From positions 1,054,001 through 1,118,000 of the forward strand of contig NZ_CP043178.1 in assembly GCF_014217545.1 (NCBI RefSeq): 64,000 nucleotides of DNA. The letters run 5' to 3'. Of this stretch, positions 47,774 to 57,353 are shown piece after piece. Position 1 is the stretch's first letter. Each line of letters opens with the position of its first letter. The notes under the pieces are model-generated. The model did no database searches, had not been told where the DNA came from, and saw nothing but the letters and a program-made list of their open reading frames with translations. This DNA is from Pseudarthrobacter sp. NBSH8 (GTDB lineage Bacteria; Actinomycetota; Actinomycetes; Actinomycetales; Micrococcaceae). Both the position numbers and the translations under genes were made by a program.

Positions 47774-49368
47774 CTTTCCGGCTCGTTGGTTGACGGGGGC
47801 TGCGGTGTCAGGTCCGCAGCAGGTGTGCGGGGCGGTTAGCGGCTGCAGCGATCCGGCTGATCGCTTCGAGCAGTGCGGCGATGAGGGGTTTCTCCGGTGC
47901 GGCGTCGGGCAGCAGCAGGTGGGTCCGGCGGGCGCGGGTGATGATCTTGCCGGCGGTGGCGAAGAGCCGGTAGCGCCAGCGTTTGATGTCCCAGCCCTGT
48001 GCCTTGTGGCCGTCGGGCAGGGCGGTGAGCTGGAGCCAGGAGACCAGGTTCGCGGCCAGGACCGCGAGGTTCGCCCAGGCCTGGTTCGCGGCGAAATCGA
48101 AGAAGGGGAGCTTGCTCAGGCCGGTGTTCTTCAGCGTCTTGATGCGGTTCTCGCAGCGGCCGCGGGCCCGGTGCCGGGCGTCCAGGAACGGTCCGTGCCA
48201 GCGTGGGGCATTCGTCAGGAACGCTGTTACACGGTGACCGTCGATGTCGAGCAGGGTCGGTGTCGCACCGGGGTGCAGCGGTTCGGCGCGCAGGAAGATC
48301 TTCGTCCCGGGCGGGTAGTCCTCGAGCGGGATCACCTGGGTGGCGTTGATGACCCAGGCGTCGTCGCGTTCGTTGCCGTCCTGGTCCAGGGCCGGCTGCC
48401 AGTATTTCTTGTCGTTGATCCAGTCGATCATGTGGGCCTTGCCGACCGGAACCGGGTACGAGACGGAGAACTGCACGCCGCGCGAATGCAGGTACCAGAG
48501 GAACTTCCGGGACGCGCCGGCGCTGTCGGTGCGGACCAGGATTTTCTCCCCGTCCAGTTCGTCGTCTTCACCGTAGAGTGCGTCGGGCAGGACCGCGATG
48601 GCGGCCTCGAAGATGCGGATGTGGTCCTCGGCGTTGTTCGCTGTTGCCCCGCCGTGGCGCAACAGCACCGCGAGTTCCTCCCCGGTGCCTCGGCCGGAAC
48701 CGTAATCGATGCTGGCGGTGAACGGGGCGAATCCAAACCCGCCCTTGTAGTTGCCGGTGGCTCGTTCCTTCTCGGAGTGCGAGGCCACCAGTGTGGCGTC
48801 GAGGTCGATGACCAGCGGGTCCGCGGCCGTCGCCGTCACCGCCGGGCTGCGGTCACCCGCGGCTTCCCATGCCCGGGTCCGCAGTTCCTTGGACAGGGTC
48901 GAAAAACCGTAATCGAAAACGTCCGGGTTCTTCACGGTGCGTTCGAAGAACCGCGAGACTGTCGCGTTCGAGGGCACTTTCCCGAACACTCCGGGCTGGG
49001 AGCGCAGGATGTCCAGGTCGGAGGCGTACTCGCCGCCGGCGGCGAGCATCACCGCCAGCGACCCGAGCAGCCTCCCTGGCCGGTGCGAGGCCATCGCGGG
49101 GACGAACTGGCCCAGCCGGTCCTCGCACAGATCCCGGAACCCGAGGGCGTCAATGAATGAAGTCAGGACCCTGGCACCGGCATGGGAGACCAGCGACTGG
49201 CCGGTGAAAGTGACCGGGACGGATGGGAAGACCTTGGTAGACTGGGGCATCGAAAAGGTGCTCCTTCAAGACACGGAAATAACGGCGTAGACACCCCTAT
49301 TTTCCCTTGTCAGAGCACCTTTTCGTCTCTTAAACACACCCGTCAGCCCAAGACTGATGAAAACCCCG
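47774..49368. mobile_element. IS1380-family insertion sequence
   Basis: The element is defined by its transposase gene and by imperfect terminal inverted repeats: TTGGTTGACGGGGG near 47786-47799 on the left and TTGGGCTGACGGGTG, read on the minus strand, near 49340-49354 on the right. The exact ends and the target duplication could not be fixed by eye, so the limits are approximate to about 20 bp. It interrupts a secreted-protein gene. Confidence 0.7.
47808..49250 (-). CDS. IS1380-family transposase
   Basis: This is a full-length 480-residue transposase of the IS1380 family. It has the N-terminal region GRLLGSLAVMLAAGGEYASD, then DLDILRSQPGVFGKVPSNAT and VSRFFERTV. The DDE core includes PLVIDLDATLVASHSEKE (first Asp), ILVRTDSAGASRKFLWYL (second Asp) and a late Glu in the segment with RCENRIKTLKNTG. 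The gene is intact, so the element may still move. AAGGAG lies upstream of the ATG at 49250. Confidence 0.92.
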   Translation of the reverse strand: MPQSTKVFPSVPVTFTGQSLVSHAGARVLTSFIDALGFRDLCEDRLGQFVPAMASHRPGRLLGSLAVMLAAGGEYASDLDILRSQPGVFGKVPSNATVSRFFERTVKNPDVFDYGFSTLSKELRTRAWEAAGDRSPAVTATAADPLVIDLDATLVASHSEKERATGNYKGGFGFAPFTASIDYGSGRGTGEELAVLLRHGGATANNAEDHIRIFEAAIAVLPDALYGEDDELDGEKILVRTDSAGASRKFLWYLHSRGVQFSVSYPVPVGKAHMIDWINDKKYWQPALDQDGNERDDAWVINATQVIPLEDYPPGTKIFLRAEPLHPGATPTLLDIDGHRVTAFLTNAPRWHGPFLDARHRARGRCENRIKTLKNTGLSKLPFFDFAANQAWANLAVLAANLVSWLQLTALPDGHKAQGWDIKRWRYRLFATAGKIITRARRTHLLLPDAAPEKPLIAALLEAISRIAAAANRPAHLLRT

Positions 49369-49369
49369 G

Positions 49370-49622
49370 GCTAGGGGCTGCAGGAGTCCGGTGAGTGAAA
49401 GAGCCGGCGAGCCGGCGTCAAGAATGGGGGAGAAACCCGGTAATGGCACTGTCAGGGAAGAAACCGGTGAGTTGGCGCCGCCCGGCCGCCCGGAAGGGAC
49501 CTGGAATCCCTCGAAGAGTCCGCCGTTGCGGCAGGCGCGGAGAGTGTCAGCCAGGTAGCGGTTACCGCACCTGCGAGGAGCAGCGGCCGGAGCGCGCGCC
49601 ACGGCGATCGGACTTTAGCCAT
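49370..49622 (-). pseudogene. N-terminal fragment of the IS-interrupted secreted protein
   Basis: From the ATG at 49622 the minus strand encodes a clear signal peptide (ALRPLLLAGAVTATWLTLSA followed by PAATAD). This frame stops after about 60 residues. A second frame then carries a protein-like stretch, NSPVSSLTVPLPGFSPILD to LTGLLQPLA, that runs up to the IS end. The gene has therefore suffered a frameshift as well as the insertion. It belongs with the C-terminal fragment at 46961-47770. Confidence 0.6.
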
Positions 49623-49816
49623 GCGTACCACCCCCAGTACGGTTGAGACCTACGATTTCATCAGCCTAAGACTCCCGCGTGGAGCAAGTCTAGGGAAATG
49701 GAAAATACAACCAGCATATTTACTACTTTGTCACTCACCCATCGATAACTGAATGTCGATCGTCAGACCTGTTTACAAAAGAAGTCACAGTCCCGAAACG
49801 GGAAGAATCCGGTAAT

Positions 49817-50884
49817 TCAGTGGGCATCGTTTGGGTAGCTGACGCCCAGCTGCCCGCGCACTCCGTCAAAGAGTCGCATCGTCTTGATGGAATCCTCCAG
49901 CGGCATAACGGGGCTCTCCGTGAGCCCCTGCTGGAGGCAACGGGTCACCTCGCGCAGTTCGTAGGTATAGCCGATGCCGACGACGTCGAACGTCTCCGTG
50001 CGCAGCCCTTCCCGGCCGATGCCGATCACCAGCTCCCGCGGATTGTTGATTGAACCGACGCTCTGGAGGTAGCCCAGGCTGCCCGCCACGGTTGCCGTCC
50101 GCGGACCGTGGGCCAGGAGCGAGGACGTCAGCTGGGCCTGGGCCCCATGGTTGTAGCCGAGCGTCAGAGCATTCTGGGCGTCTACGCCGTCGTCATTAAT
50201 GCAGCCGGTGGCACTGACGGTCTGTGGGAAACCCAGCGTACCTACCGCCCACAGCAGGGGGTAGACCGAGATGTCCAGGAGGGCGCCGCCACCATCCTGC
50301 CTGGCCCACAGCCTGGACGTCGGGGAATAGGGTGCGGGAAAGCCCAGGTCAGCGGTCACCCAGTGCACGTCCCCGAGCTCCCCGGATGCCGCAATCTCGA
50401 ACGCCCGCTGCATGCCCGGGAGGAAGCGGGACCACACGGCCTCCATGAGGAAGAGCTTCCGTTCCCGGGCAATCGCGGCCAGCTCACTCGCTTCCCTGGC
50501 ATTGATGGTGAACGCCTTTTCGCACAGGACGTGCTTGCCCGCATTGAGCGCAGCAAGCACAATCTCGTGGTGTTGGGCGTGCGGTGTGGCGACGTAGACG
50601 ACGTCCACCGACTCATCGGCGAGCAGCCGCTGGTAGCCGGGCACGCCGTCGTGGTCTCCGTATGCCTTGGTGAAACCGCAGTCCGTGGCGAATTTTTCCG
50701 CGGTGCCCTGTGAACGGGAACTGACGGCGTAGGGCTCGGCGTCAGAAAGCAGTGCCAGGTCCTGCGAAACCGACCGCGCGATCCCTCCTGTGGCTATGAC
50801 GCCCCACCGCAGGCGTTTTCCGGTGGCGGACCGGGGATCCTGGTCGGACTGACTGGACAGCCACGGTGTGGCAATGGGCGCACT
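49817..50884 (-). CDS. Gfo/Idh/MocA family oxidoreductase
   Basis: This 355-residue NAD(P)-dependent sugar or cyclitol oxidoreductase has a Rossmann fold (LRWGVIATGGIARSVSQDL), VYVATPHAQHHEIVLAAL, and the EKP-like motif present as CEKAFTIN (Pro replaced by Ala). A C-terminal alpha/beta substrate domain ends FDGVRGQLGVSYP. It may oxidise a dideoxy sugar, inositol or trans-dihydrodiol; the substrate is unknown. The start at 50884 has GAGAGG about 9 nt upstream, and an ATG four codons earlier is in frame. It lies 35 bp after an ABC ATPase gene on the same strand. Confidence 0.9.
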   Translation of the reverse strand, partial: SAPIATPWLSSQSDQDPRSATGKRLRWGVIATGGIARSVSQDLALLSDAEPYAVSSRSQGTAEKFATDCGFTKAYGDHDGVPGYQRLLADESVDVVYVATPHAQHHEIVLAALNAGKHVLCEKAFTINAREASELAAIARERKLFLMEAVWSRFLPGMQRAFEIAASGELGDVHWVTADLGFPAPYSPTSRLWARQDGGGALLDISVYPLLWAVGTLGFPQTVSATGCINDDGVDAQNALTLGYNHGAQAQLTSSLLAHGPRTATVAGSLGYLQSVGSINNPRELVIGIGREGLRTETFDVVGIGYTYELREVTRCLQQGLTESPVMPLEDSIKTMRLFDGVRGQLGVSYPNDAH

Positions 50885-50919
50885 CATGGTGACCATCCTC
50901 TCATCCAGTACTTCAGACG

Positions 50920-51609
50920 TCAGACCAAGGCGCGTGCCGGTTCTTCCCTCAGTCTGCCCTGCTGGAGCCTGAAGCGGCGGTCCGTCTTGTTGGCCAACGC
51001 CTTGTCGTGGGTGACCACAAGGATAGTGGTGTTGTGGTCACGGCTGAGCGAGCTGAGCAGTTCGATGATGTGATCGCCGGTCTGCTCGTCCAGGTTGCCG
51101 GTGGGCTCGTCCGCAAGGATCAGCTTGGGTTCGTTGGCCAGCGCCCGGGCGATTGCCACACGCTGCTGCTCGCCACCGGATAGCCGGTTGACGCGGCGCA
51201 CCTGTTTCTCCGGGTCCAGCTGCACCTGCTCCAGAAGGTCTGTCGCCCGCTGCCTCCGCTCCGCCCTGGGCACCCCAGCGAACTCCATGGGCAGCATGAC
51301 GTTGTCCACTGCGGAAAGGTTGGGGATCAGGTTGAACTGCTGGAAAACGAACCCGATATCCCGGCGCCGGTACTCGGTCAGCTTGCCGTCCGGCATGCCG
51401 GCCAGGCTCACGCCGTTGACGACGACGTCTCCGCTGGTGGGTTTGTCCAGCGCACCCAGGAGGGACAACAGTGTGCTCTTGCCGCTGCCGCTTTTGCCGA
51501 CGATGGAGGCCGTAGTGCCCTGCTCCAGAACAAAACTGACATCGGTGACCGGCTTGATGGTGCGGTCCCCGGAGTTGAAAGTGCGGACCAGGTTCCTGAC
51601 TTCAATCAT
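50920..51609 (-). CDS. MacB/LolD-type ABC transporter ATP-binding protein
   Basis: This 229-residue ATPase has the complete motif set: GKSGSGKSTLLSLLGALD (Walker A), FVFQQFNLIP (Q-loop), NRLSGGEQQRVAIARAL (signature), LILADEPTGNLDEQT (Walker B) and VVTHDKALA (H-loop). It belongs to the MacB-LolD group, which powers mechanotransmission-type permeases and not solute importers. The cognate permease lies 2 bp upstream but is frameshifted, so the pair may not function. Confidence 0.93.
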   Translation of the reverse strand: MIEVRNLVRTFNSGDRTIKPVTDVSFVLEQGTTASIVGKSGSGKSTLLSLLGALDKPTSGDVVVNGVSLAGMPDGKLTEYRRRDIGFVFQQFNLIPNLSAVDNVMLPMEFAGVPRAERRQRATDLLEQVQLDPEKQVRRVNRLSGGEQQRVAIARALANEPKLILADEPTGNLDEQTGDHIIELLSSLSRDHNTTILVVTHDKALANKTDRRFRLQQGRLREEPARALV

Positions 51610-51611
51610 GG

Positions 51612-53040
51612 CTATTCTCCTCGCAGGACTTCGATGGGACGGATGCGTGCCGTGAGCAGTGCCGGGACCAGTGCGCCGATGATGGCCACGCCGAACACCG
51701 CTGCGATCCCGGCGGCGATGACGCCGGGGGAGGCGCTGGCGGTGACCGATGTCAACAGCTGGGAAGCGCCGCCAAAGGGTCCTCCCTGGCCGCCGGGGAA
51801 GCCGGTACCGCCGCCCGGCATTCCAGCGCCGCCGGCAGCGCCGGCCATGGCGGCCGCGCGACCGGTGGTGGTGGCCGCCGTCGTGGTGGTGTTAGTGCTG
51901 ATCAGTGCGGAAGCGATGCCTCCGCTGGCAAAGGAGGCGACGGCGGCGCCCACCGCGCTGCCCATGGCCACCAGTACCAGCGCCTCCAGCACGAACTGCA
52001 GGCCGATGGTCCGGTTAGGGGCTCCGATCGCCTTCAGGACACCGATTTCCCGGCGGCGCTCGCGGACCAGCATGACCATGATCAGCAGGATGATCAGTCC
52101 AGCGGTGCCCAGGGCTGCGACGAAGGCGATGAAGGGCGGACTCCAGGTTCTGGCCCTGGGTGACGTCGGCCTTGTCGGTGCCCAGGGCAGACGCAAGCGC
52201 GGTCTTGGCGGTCTCGAGGTTTTCCATGCTGTCCACCGTCACGATCATCGATGACAGCTCGCCCGGCAGTTCCGCGACAGTCTGGGCCGTTGGGAGGGTC
52301 AGGTACAGGGCATTGTTGCCGAACGCGGTGCCGGAATCGAACAGGCCAGCCACGGTGAACGTCTGGTCGTTGATGGTGAACGTGGAACCGATGGCCAAGT
52401 TGTTCTTCTCGGCCAGAGTGGTTCCCAGGAGGGCGTTGGCGGATTCAGCCGTGTAGTCGCCGAGCCCCGTGCCTTCGGTGATGGTCAGGGCCTTGCCCGT
52501 GCTGTCCACTTCGCCGCCGATACCGGTTGCGGTGATGGGAAGCGAGTGTACAGGCTGCGCGGTGGTGGTTCCGGTGGTGCCGTTCGCGGCCTGGTTCCTG
52601 CCGCCCAGCGTGCCTGCGTCGATGGCCGCGGTGAGGCTGGTGGTCAGCGTTGTGGCATTCTGTCCGCCGGGACCGCCTTGGCCGCCGCCGGGGCTAACCT
52701 GGCCGCCGGCCGCCGTCTGCGCAGCGGCTTCGGCAGCGTTCCGCAGCCTGAGTGCACTGGTTCCGACGACGGAACTGACGTTGGGGACGGCCGCTGCGGT
52801 GGCGGCCTGTTCGGCAGTCAGCGGTTCGCCGCCGCCTTCGAAGCCCTGGCCGCCGGCCGGGTTGACGGTCAGGACGGTCCCGACGGATGCGTTCAGTTCC
52901 TGGACTTTGGCTCCGACGGCCTGGTTGGCCACCAGCATGGCCAGCGCAAGTCCGATCGCGACGGCCAGGACTGCCACCACCGCAGCCGTTCGAACCTTGT
53001 TTCTGAAGGCATTGCCTACACTCCGGGCAAGGACGCTCAC
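51612..53040 (-). pseudogene. MacB-like ABC permease, frameshifted
   Basis: The first frame (53040 to about 52140) encodes an N-terminal TM helix (TAAVVAVLAVAIGLALAMLV) and a large Gly/Thr-rich periplasmic-type MacB domain ending GTDKADVTQGQNLES. The second frame (about 52140 to 51612) continues FIAFVAALGTAGLIILLIMV, then LVRERRREIGVLKAIGAPNR and two more TMs to ARIRPIEVLRGE. Around 10-15 residues expected between the parts are missing, so a small deletion, more than a one-base error, probably caused the shift. If the shift is real, no intact FtsX-type permease is made. It sits 2 bp before its ATPase gene. Confidence 0.8.
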
Positions 53041-53160
53041 TGTACTCCTAGGATCTGGGCCGGCGGAAGGCCTGCATCTGCTCCAACCCTCCCTTCCAGG
53101 CCTGTGCAGGAGACGGGCGAACCTATGTTTACGCTGTGAAGGCTGGCCGCTTAAGGCAGA

Positions 53161-53191
53161 ATGCCCCGGCTCCCTGTGGGGGCCGGGGCAT
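53161..53191 (-). terminator. hairpin terminator after the sugar ABC operon
   Basis: ATGCCCCGGC (53161-53170) pairs with GCCGGGGCAT (53182-53191), 15 bp past the binding-protein stop on the minus strand. The T tail is poor. Confidence 0.7.
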
Positions 53192-53205
53192 GTCCGCGTT
53201 CGGTG

Positions 53206-54303
53206 TTACTTGGTGATCGGGCCGAGTACCGGATCGTCGGTGTAGGCCGTCTTGACGTTTTCTGCCGTCACGATGACCGGCTCCAGCAGGAACGCCGGAA
53301 CCACCTTCGTACCGTTGTCGTAGGACTTGTCATCGTTGACCTCGGGCGTCTTGCCTGCCTGCAGGTCCTTGACCATGGTGATCGCGTGCTCAACGAGCTT
53401 GCGGGTGTCCTTATTGATGGTGGAGTACTGCTCGCCGGCCATGATGGACTTGACGGACTCAACCTCGGAGTCCTGGCCCGTGATGACCGGAAGCTGCTTG
53501 CCGGCGGCCTTGACGGAGGTCAGGACTGCCCGGGCCAGCGTATCGTTCGGGGACAGCACGCCATCGAGCGTCGCGGAACCGTAGGTGCCTGCGAGCAGGG
53601 TGTCCATACGCCGCTGGGCGTTTTCAGCCTTCCAGCCCTGGGTGACGGCCTGTTCGAACGAGGTCTGTCCGGACATGACCGTGAGGGTGCCGTCGTCGAT
53701 CTTCGGCTGCAGGATGCTCATGGCGCCGTCGAAGAAGACCTTCGCATTGGCGTCATCCGGGGAACCGGCGAAGAGCTCGATGTTGTACGGACCCTCGGGC
53801 TTCTTGGCCTTCATTCCGTCCAGCAGTGCCTGGCCCTGCAGCTCGCCGACCTTGAAGTTGTCGTAGGCCACGTAGTAGTCCACGTTTTCGGTGTTCAGGA
53901 GCAGACGGTCGTACGCGATGATGGTCGCGCCAGCGTCTTTGGCCTGCCTGAGCTGGGTGCCGAGCTGGGCACCGTCGATGGCACCGACGATGATGACCTT
54001 GGCGCCCTTGGTGACCATGGCACTGATCTGGTTCTGCTGCTCGGAAACGCCGCCGTTGGCAAACTGCACATCGGCCTTGAAACCGGCTCCGCTGAGGCCG
54101 TCGTTGAACAGCTTCTCGGCCAGGACCCAGTTTTCACTGGTTTTCTGCGGGAGCGCGACGCCGATCGAGGAGTCCTGCGGGAATCCTGCTGCGCCTGAGG
54201 CGCCGCCGGGGGTGGTGGGTTCCGTGCGGCCGCAGGCCGTCAGCGCCAGTGCTGCGATGGCGGCGATCGCCGCTACCTTTCCTGCTTTACCAATCATTTG
54301 CAT
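53206..54303 (-). CDS. chvE: multiple-sugar ABC transporter substrate-binding lipoprotein (ChvE type)
   Basis: This 365-residue periplasmic-binding-protein-like lipoprotein has signal and lipobox LALTAC, then a type I sugar-binding fold (IGVALPQKTSENWVLAEKLF, VIIVGAIDGAQLGTQLRQAK, GATIIAYDRLLLNTENVDYY). It matches the ChvE group that binds xylose, arabinose, glucose or galactose. AGAAGGAG precedes the ATG at 54303. It is the third gene of the mmsA-mmsB-chvE operon under the ROK regulator and is the component that sets substrate specificity. Confidence 0.92.
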   Translation of the reverse strand: MQMIGKAGKVAAIAAIAALALTACGRTEPTTPGGASGAAGFPQDSSIGVALPQKTSENWVLAEKLFNDGLSGAGFKADVQFANGGVSEQQNQISAMVTKGAKVIIVGAIDGAQLGTQLRQAKDAGATIIAYDRLLLNTENVDYYVAYDNFKVGELQGQALLDGMKAKKPEGPYNIELFAGSPDDANAKVFFDGAMSILQPKIDDGTLTVMSGQTSFEQAVTQGWKAENAQRRMDTLLAGTYGSATLDGVLSPNDTLARAVLTSVKAAGKQLPVITGQDSEVESVKSIMAGEQYSTINKDTRKLVEHAITMVKDLQAGKTPEVNDDKSYDNGTKVVPAFLLEPVIVTAENVKTAYTDDPVLGPITK

Positions 54304-54352
54304 TGCTTGGTTCTCCTTCTATAGGTGGTGTGGGGGAATGTGGGGGAGCCGA

Positions 54353-55621
54353 TCAGGCTTCGCGGTGGATGACTTCTTTGGTGCTGGTCGTCTCGTCGGG
54401 CTTGATCTCGTTGTTCCGGCCGAAGTTCTTCATCATCAAGCCGATGATGGACTTCTTGCCCTGGGACTTGTTGTAGACATCGAAGGCCACCGCGATCAGC
54501 AGGACGAGGCCCTTGATGATCTGGGTCAGGTCGGCGCCGATGCCGAGCAGCTGCAGGCCGTTGTTCAGGACGGCCATCACCAGGCCACCGACTATCGAGC
54601 CGATCACGGTGCCGACGCCGCCGGTGACTGCTGCGCCGCCGATGAACACGGCCGCGATGGCGTCCAGTTCCCAGCCGACGCCGTCGAACGGCCCGGATGC
54701 GGTGGAGCGGCCAACGAAGATCATGCCCGCAAGGCCGGCGAGGACTGACATGTTCATCATCACCAGGAAGTTGATCTTCTTGGACTGCACACCGGACAAT
54801 TCGGCCGCATGGCGGTTGCCACCGACGGCATAGACGTGGCGTCCGACGATCGTCTTGGAGGAGACGAAACCGTAAATCAGCACGAGGAGCGCCAGGATGA
54901 GCCCCGGGATGGGGAACGAAGTGCCGGGACGGCCGGTGGCGAACAGGTACGTGGCGAAAAGGATGGCGCCGCACACCAGGACCAGCTTGGTGATCACGAC
55001 CCAGGCTTCGGGGACGTGGGCGCCGATGGCCTTGGCATGGGAGCGGGAGCGCACGGCACTGAAGATGACGAACGCAACTCCGGCGAGGCCAAGCAACAGA
55101 GTGAGATTGTTAAAGCCGGTGTCCGGCCCCACCTCCGGGAGGTAGCCGGAGCCCAGATACTGGAAATCGCGGGGGACCGGGATGGTGTTGGACTTGCCGA
55201 TGAACTGGTTCAAGCCGCGGAACAGCAGCATGCCGGCCAGCGTCACGATGAAGGCGGGGATACCGACGTAGGCCGTCCAGAAGCCTTGCCACATCCCGAT
55301 CAGCGCGCCGAGGGCCAGGCCCAGCAGCACGCCGGCGTACCAGGGAATTCCCCAGTCCCGCATGGCCATGGCCACCGAAACGCCCACGACGGCGGCGACG
55401 GAACCGACGGACAGATCGATGTGTCCGGCGATGATCACCAGCACCATGCCGATGGCCAGGATCAGGATGTAGGAGTTGCCGTTGAAGAGGTTGATGACGT
55501 TGCCTGAGGTGAGCGTATTGCCGCCGGTGGCCACCTGGAAGAAGATGATCAGTGCCACGAGGGCAAAGATCATGCCGAATTGGCGGGTGTTGCCGCCAAA
55601 GAGCTTCTTTAACGCGTTCAT
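54353..55621 (-). CDS. mmsB: multiple-sugar ABC transporter permease (GguB/MmsB/XylH type)
   Basis: This 422-residue permease has about ten to twelve TM segments. Family marks are NVINLFNGNSYILILAIGMV, VIIAGHIDLSVGSVAAVVGV, GIPAFIVTLAGMLLFRGLN and the late GGAAVTGGVGTVIGSIVGGL. It forms the membrane channel for sugar import with the adjacent ATPase and binding protein. It lies 49 bp upstream of the binding-protein gene and 45 bp after the ATPase gene, all on the same strand. Confidence 0.94.
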   Translation of the reverse strand: MNALKKLFGGNTRQFGMIFALVALIIFFQVATGGNTLTSGNVINLFNGNSYILILAIGMVLVIIAGHIDLSVGSVAAVVGVSVAMAMRDWGIPWYAGVLLGLALGALIGMWQGFWTAYVGIPAFIVTLAGMLLFRGLNQFIGKSNTIPVPRDFQYLGSGYLPEVGPDTGFNNLTLLLGLAGVAFVIFSAVRSRSHAKAIGAHVPEAWVVITKLVLVCGAILFATYLFATGRPGTSFPIPGLILALLVLIYGFVSSKTIVGRHVYAVGGNRHAAELSGVQSKKINFLVMMNMSVLAGLAGMIFVGRSTASGPFDGVGWELDAIAAVFIGGAAVTGGVGTVIGSIVGGLVMAVLNNGLQLLGIGADLTQIIKGLVLLIAVAFDVYNKSQGKKSIIGLMMKNFGRNNEIKPDETTSTKEVIHREA

Positions 55622-55666
55622 TGTGTCAGTCCTTGTGTCTGGAAGGGTCTGGAATGTTCCAGAAAG

Positions 55667-57223
55667 TCAGGCGGCCTTGCGGGCGGAGGTCATCAGTTTC
55701 ATCAGGCTTTCCTGGCTGGCTTCCTCCTTGTTGAGGACACCGGTGATGGCGCCCTCAAAGATGGTGTAAATGCGGTCCGAGAGGCCCAGCAGTTCCGGCA
55801 GCTCGGAGGAAATGACTATGATGCCCTTCCCTTGGTTCGCCAGCTGCTGGATGATGCCATAAATCTCATACTTTGCGCCGACGTCGATCCCGCGGGTCGG
55901 TTCGTCAAGGATCAGCAGGTCCGGATCGGTGAACATCCATTTCGCCAGCACCACCTTCTGCTGGTTGCCGCCCGAGAGCTTCGCGACGCCTTCCTCCACG
56001 GACGGGGTCTTGGTGCGCAGCGACTTCCGGTAATCCTCGGCAACGGCAAATTCCTGGTTGTCATCGACGACCGAGCGCTTGCTGATCTTTTCCAGGTTGG
56101 CGGACACCGTCGTGGTCTTGATGTCGTCGAGCAGGTTCAGCCCGAGCGACTTCCGGTCTTCGGTGACGTAACCGAGGCCGGCGTCGATGGCCTGCCGGAC
56201 GCTCTTCAGGGTGATTTCCTTGCCCTCTTTGTAGAGGTGGCCGGAAATGAAACGTCCGTAGGACCGGCCGAAGATTGACCTGGCAAGCTCGGTCCGGCCG
56301 GCACCCATCAGGCCGGCAAAACCGACGATCTCGCCGCTGCGGACGTGGAAGTTCGAGCCCTTGCAGACCAAGCGGTCCTCGATCTGCGGATGGCCCACGG
56401 TCCAGTTTTTGACTTCGAAGAGCACTTCGCCGATTTTCGGTTCATGTTCCGGGAAACGTGACTCCAGGGTCCGGCCGACCATGCCCTTGATGATCCTGTC
56501 CTCGTCGACACCGTCGGCCTTGACATCAAGGGTCTCGATCGTCTTGCCGTCGCGGATGATGGTGATGGAGTCCGCGATCTGTTCGATCTCGTTGAGCTTG
56601 TGCGAGATGATGATTGAGGTGATCCCTTTGCCCTTCAGGCCCAGAATCAGGTCCAGCAGGTGCTGGGAGTCGGACTCGTTCAGGGCCGCCGTGGGCTCGT
56701 CAAGGATGAGGATCTTCACGGACTTATTGAGCGCCTTCGCGATTTCCACGAGTTGCTGCTTGCCGACGCCGATTTCTTTGATCGGGGTGTCGGGATCCTC
56801 GCGGAGCCCGACGCGGGCCAAGAGCTCGATGGAGCGGCTGCGGGCCTCATCCCAATTGATGACGCCACGCTTGGTGGGCTCGTTGCCGAGGAAGATGTTC
56901 TCCATGATGGAGAGCTCCGGGATCAGGGCGAGCTCCTGGTGGATGATCGCAATTCCGGCGTGTTCGCTGGCCCTGATGTCCTTGAACTGCTGGACTTCGT
57001 TCTGGTAGACGATGTCGCCGTTGTAAGTGCCGTGGGGGTAGACGCCGGAGAGGACCTTCATGAGGGTCGACTTGCCGGCGCCGTTTTCGCCGCAGATGGC
57101 GTGGACTTCTCCGGCTTTGACCCGGAGGCTGACCTGGTCGAGTGCCTTGACTCCGGGGAATTCCTTGGTGATGGAACGCATCTCGAGAATGATCGGATCG
57201 CTGTGTGTGGTGTGGGACGTCAT
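55667..57223 (-). CDS. mmsA: multiple-sugar ABC transporter ATP-binding protein (GguA/MmsA type)
   Basis: This 518-residue protein has two ABC domains in tandem. The first is complete: [31 protein letters not shown] and [15 protein letters not shown]. The second has a degenerate Walker A ([20 protein letters not shown]) but a good signature, [15 protein letters not shown], and Walker [21 protein letters not shown], as in all sugar ATPases of this class. It is the first gene of the operon. A conserved motif shared with the ROK regulator lies about 95 bp upstream of the ATG. Confidence 0.95.
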   Translation of the reverse strand: MTSHTTHSDPIILEMRSITKEFPGVKALDQVSLRVKAGEVHAICGENGAGKSTLMKVLSGVYPHGTYNGDIVYQNEVQQFKDIRASEHAGIAIIHQELALIPELSIMENIFLGNEPTKRGVINWDEARSRSIELLARVGLREDPDTPIKEIGVGKQQLVEIAKALNKSVKILILDEPTAALNESDSQHLLDLILGLKGKGITSIIISHKLNEIEQIADSITIIRDGKTIETLDVKADGVDEDRIIKGMVGRTLESRFPEHEPKIGEVLFEVKNWTVGHPQIEDRLVCKGSNFHVRSGEIVGFAGLMGAGRTELARSIFGRSYGRFISGHLYKEGKEITLKSVRQAIDAGLGYVTEDRKSLGLNLLDDIKTTTVSANLEKISKRSVVDDNQEFAVAEDYRKSLRTKTPSVEEGVAKLSGGNQQKVVLAKWMFTDPDLLILDEPTRGIDVGAKYEIYGIIQQLANQGKGIIVISSELPELLGLSDRIYTIFEGAITGVLNKEEASQESLMKLMTSARKAA

Positions 57224-57315
57224 ATGCCCTTACGCCTCCCATGGTGACTTCTTTGTCCGCCCAGCAAAGCGCAAGGTGGTCTGATGGAAAAGTAAACTGG
57301 ATCACACCGGTTATC

Positions 57316-57333
57316 GTCAAGTCTTTAACGCAA
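57316..57333. promoter_or_regulatory. ROK-regulator operator candidate before mmsA
   Basis: GTCAAGTCTTTAACGCAA lies about 95 bp upstream of mmsA. It matches 15 of 18 bases with the site in front of the ROK gene. On the minus strand it overlaps a TTGACG -35 box followed at 18 bp by TTTACT, so binding there would block the promoter. Confidence 0.7.
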
Positions 57334-57353
57334 CTTCGGGGATAACGAAACGG

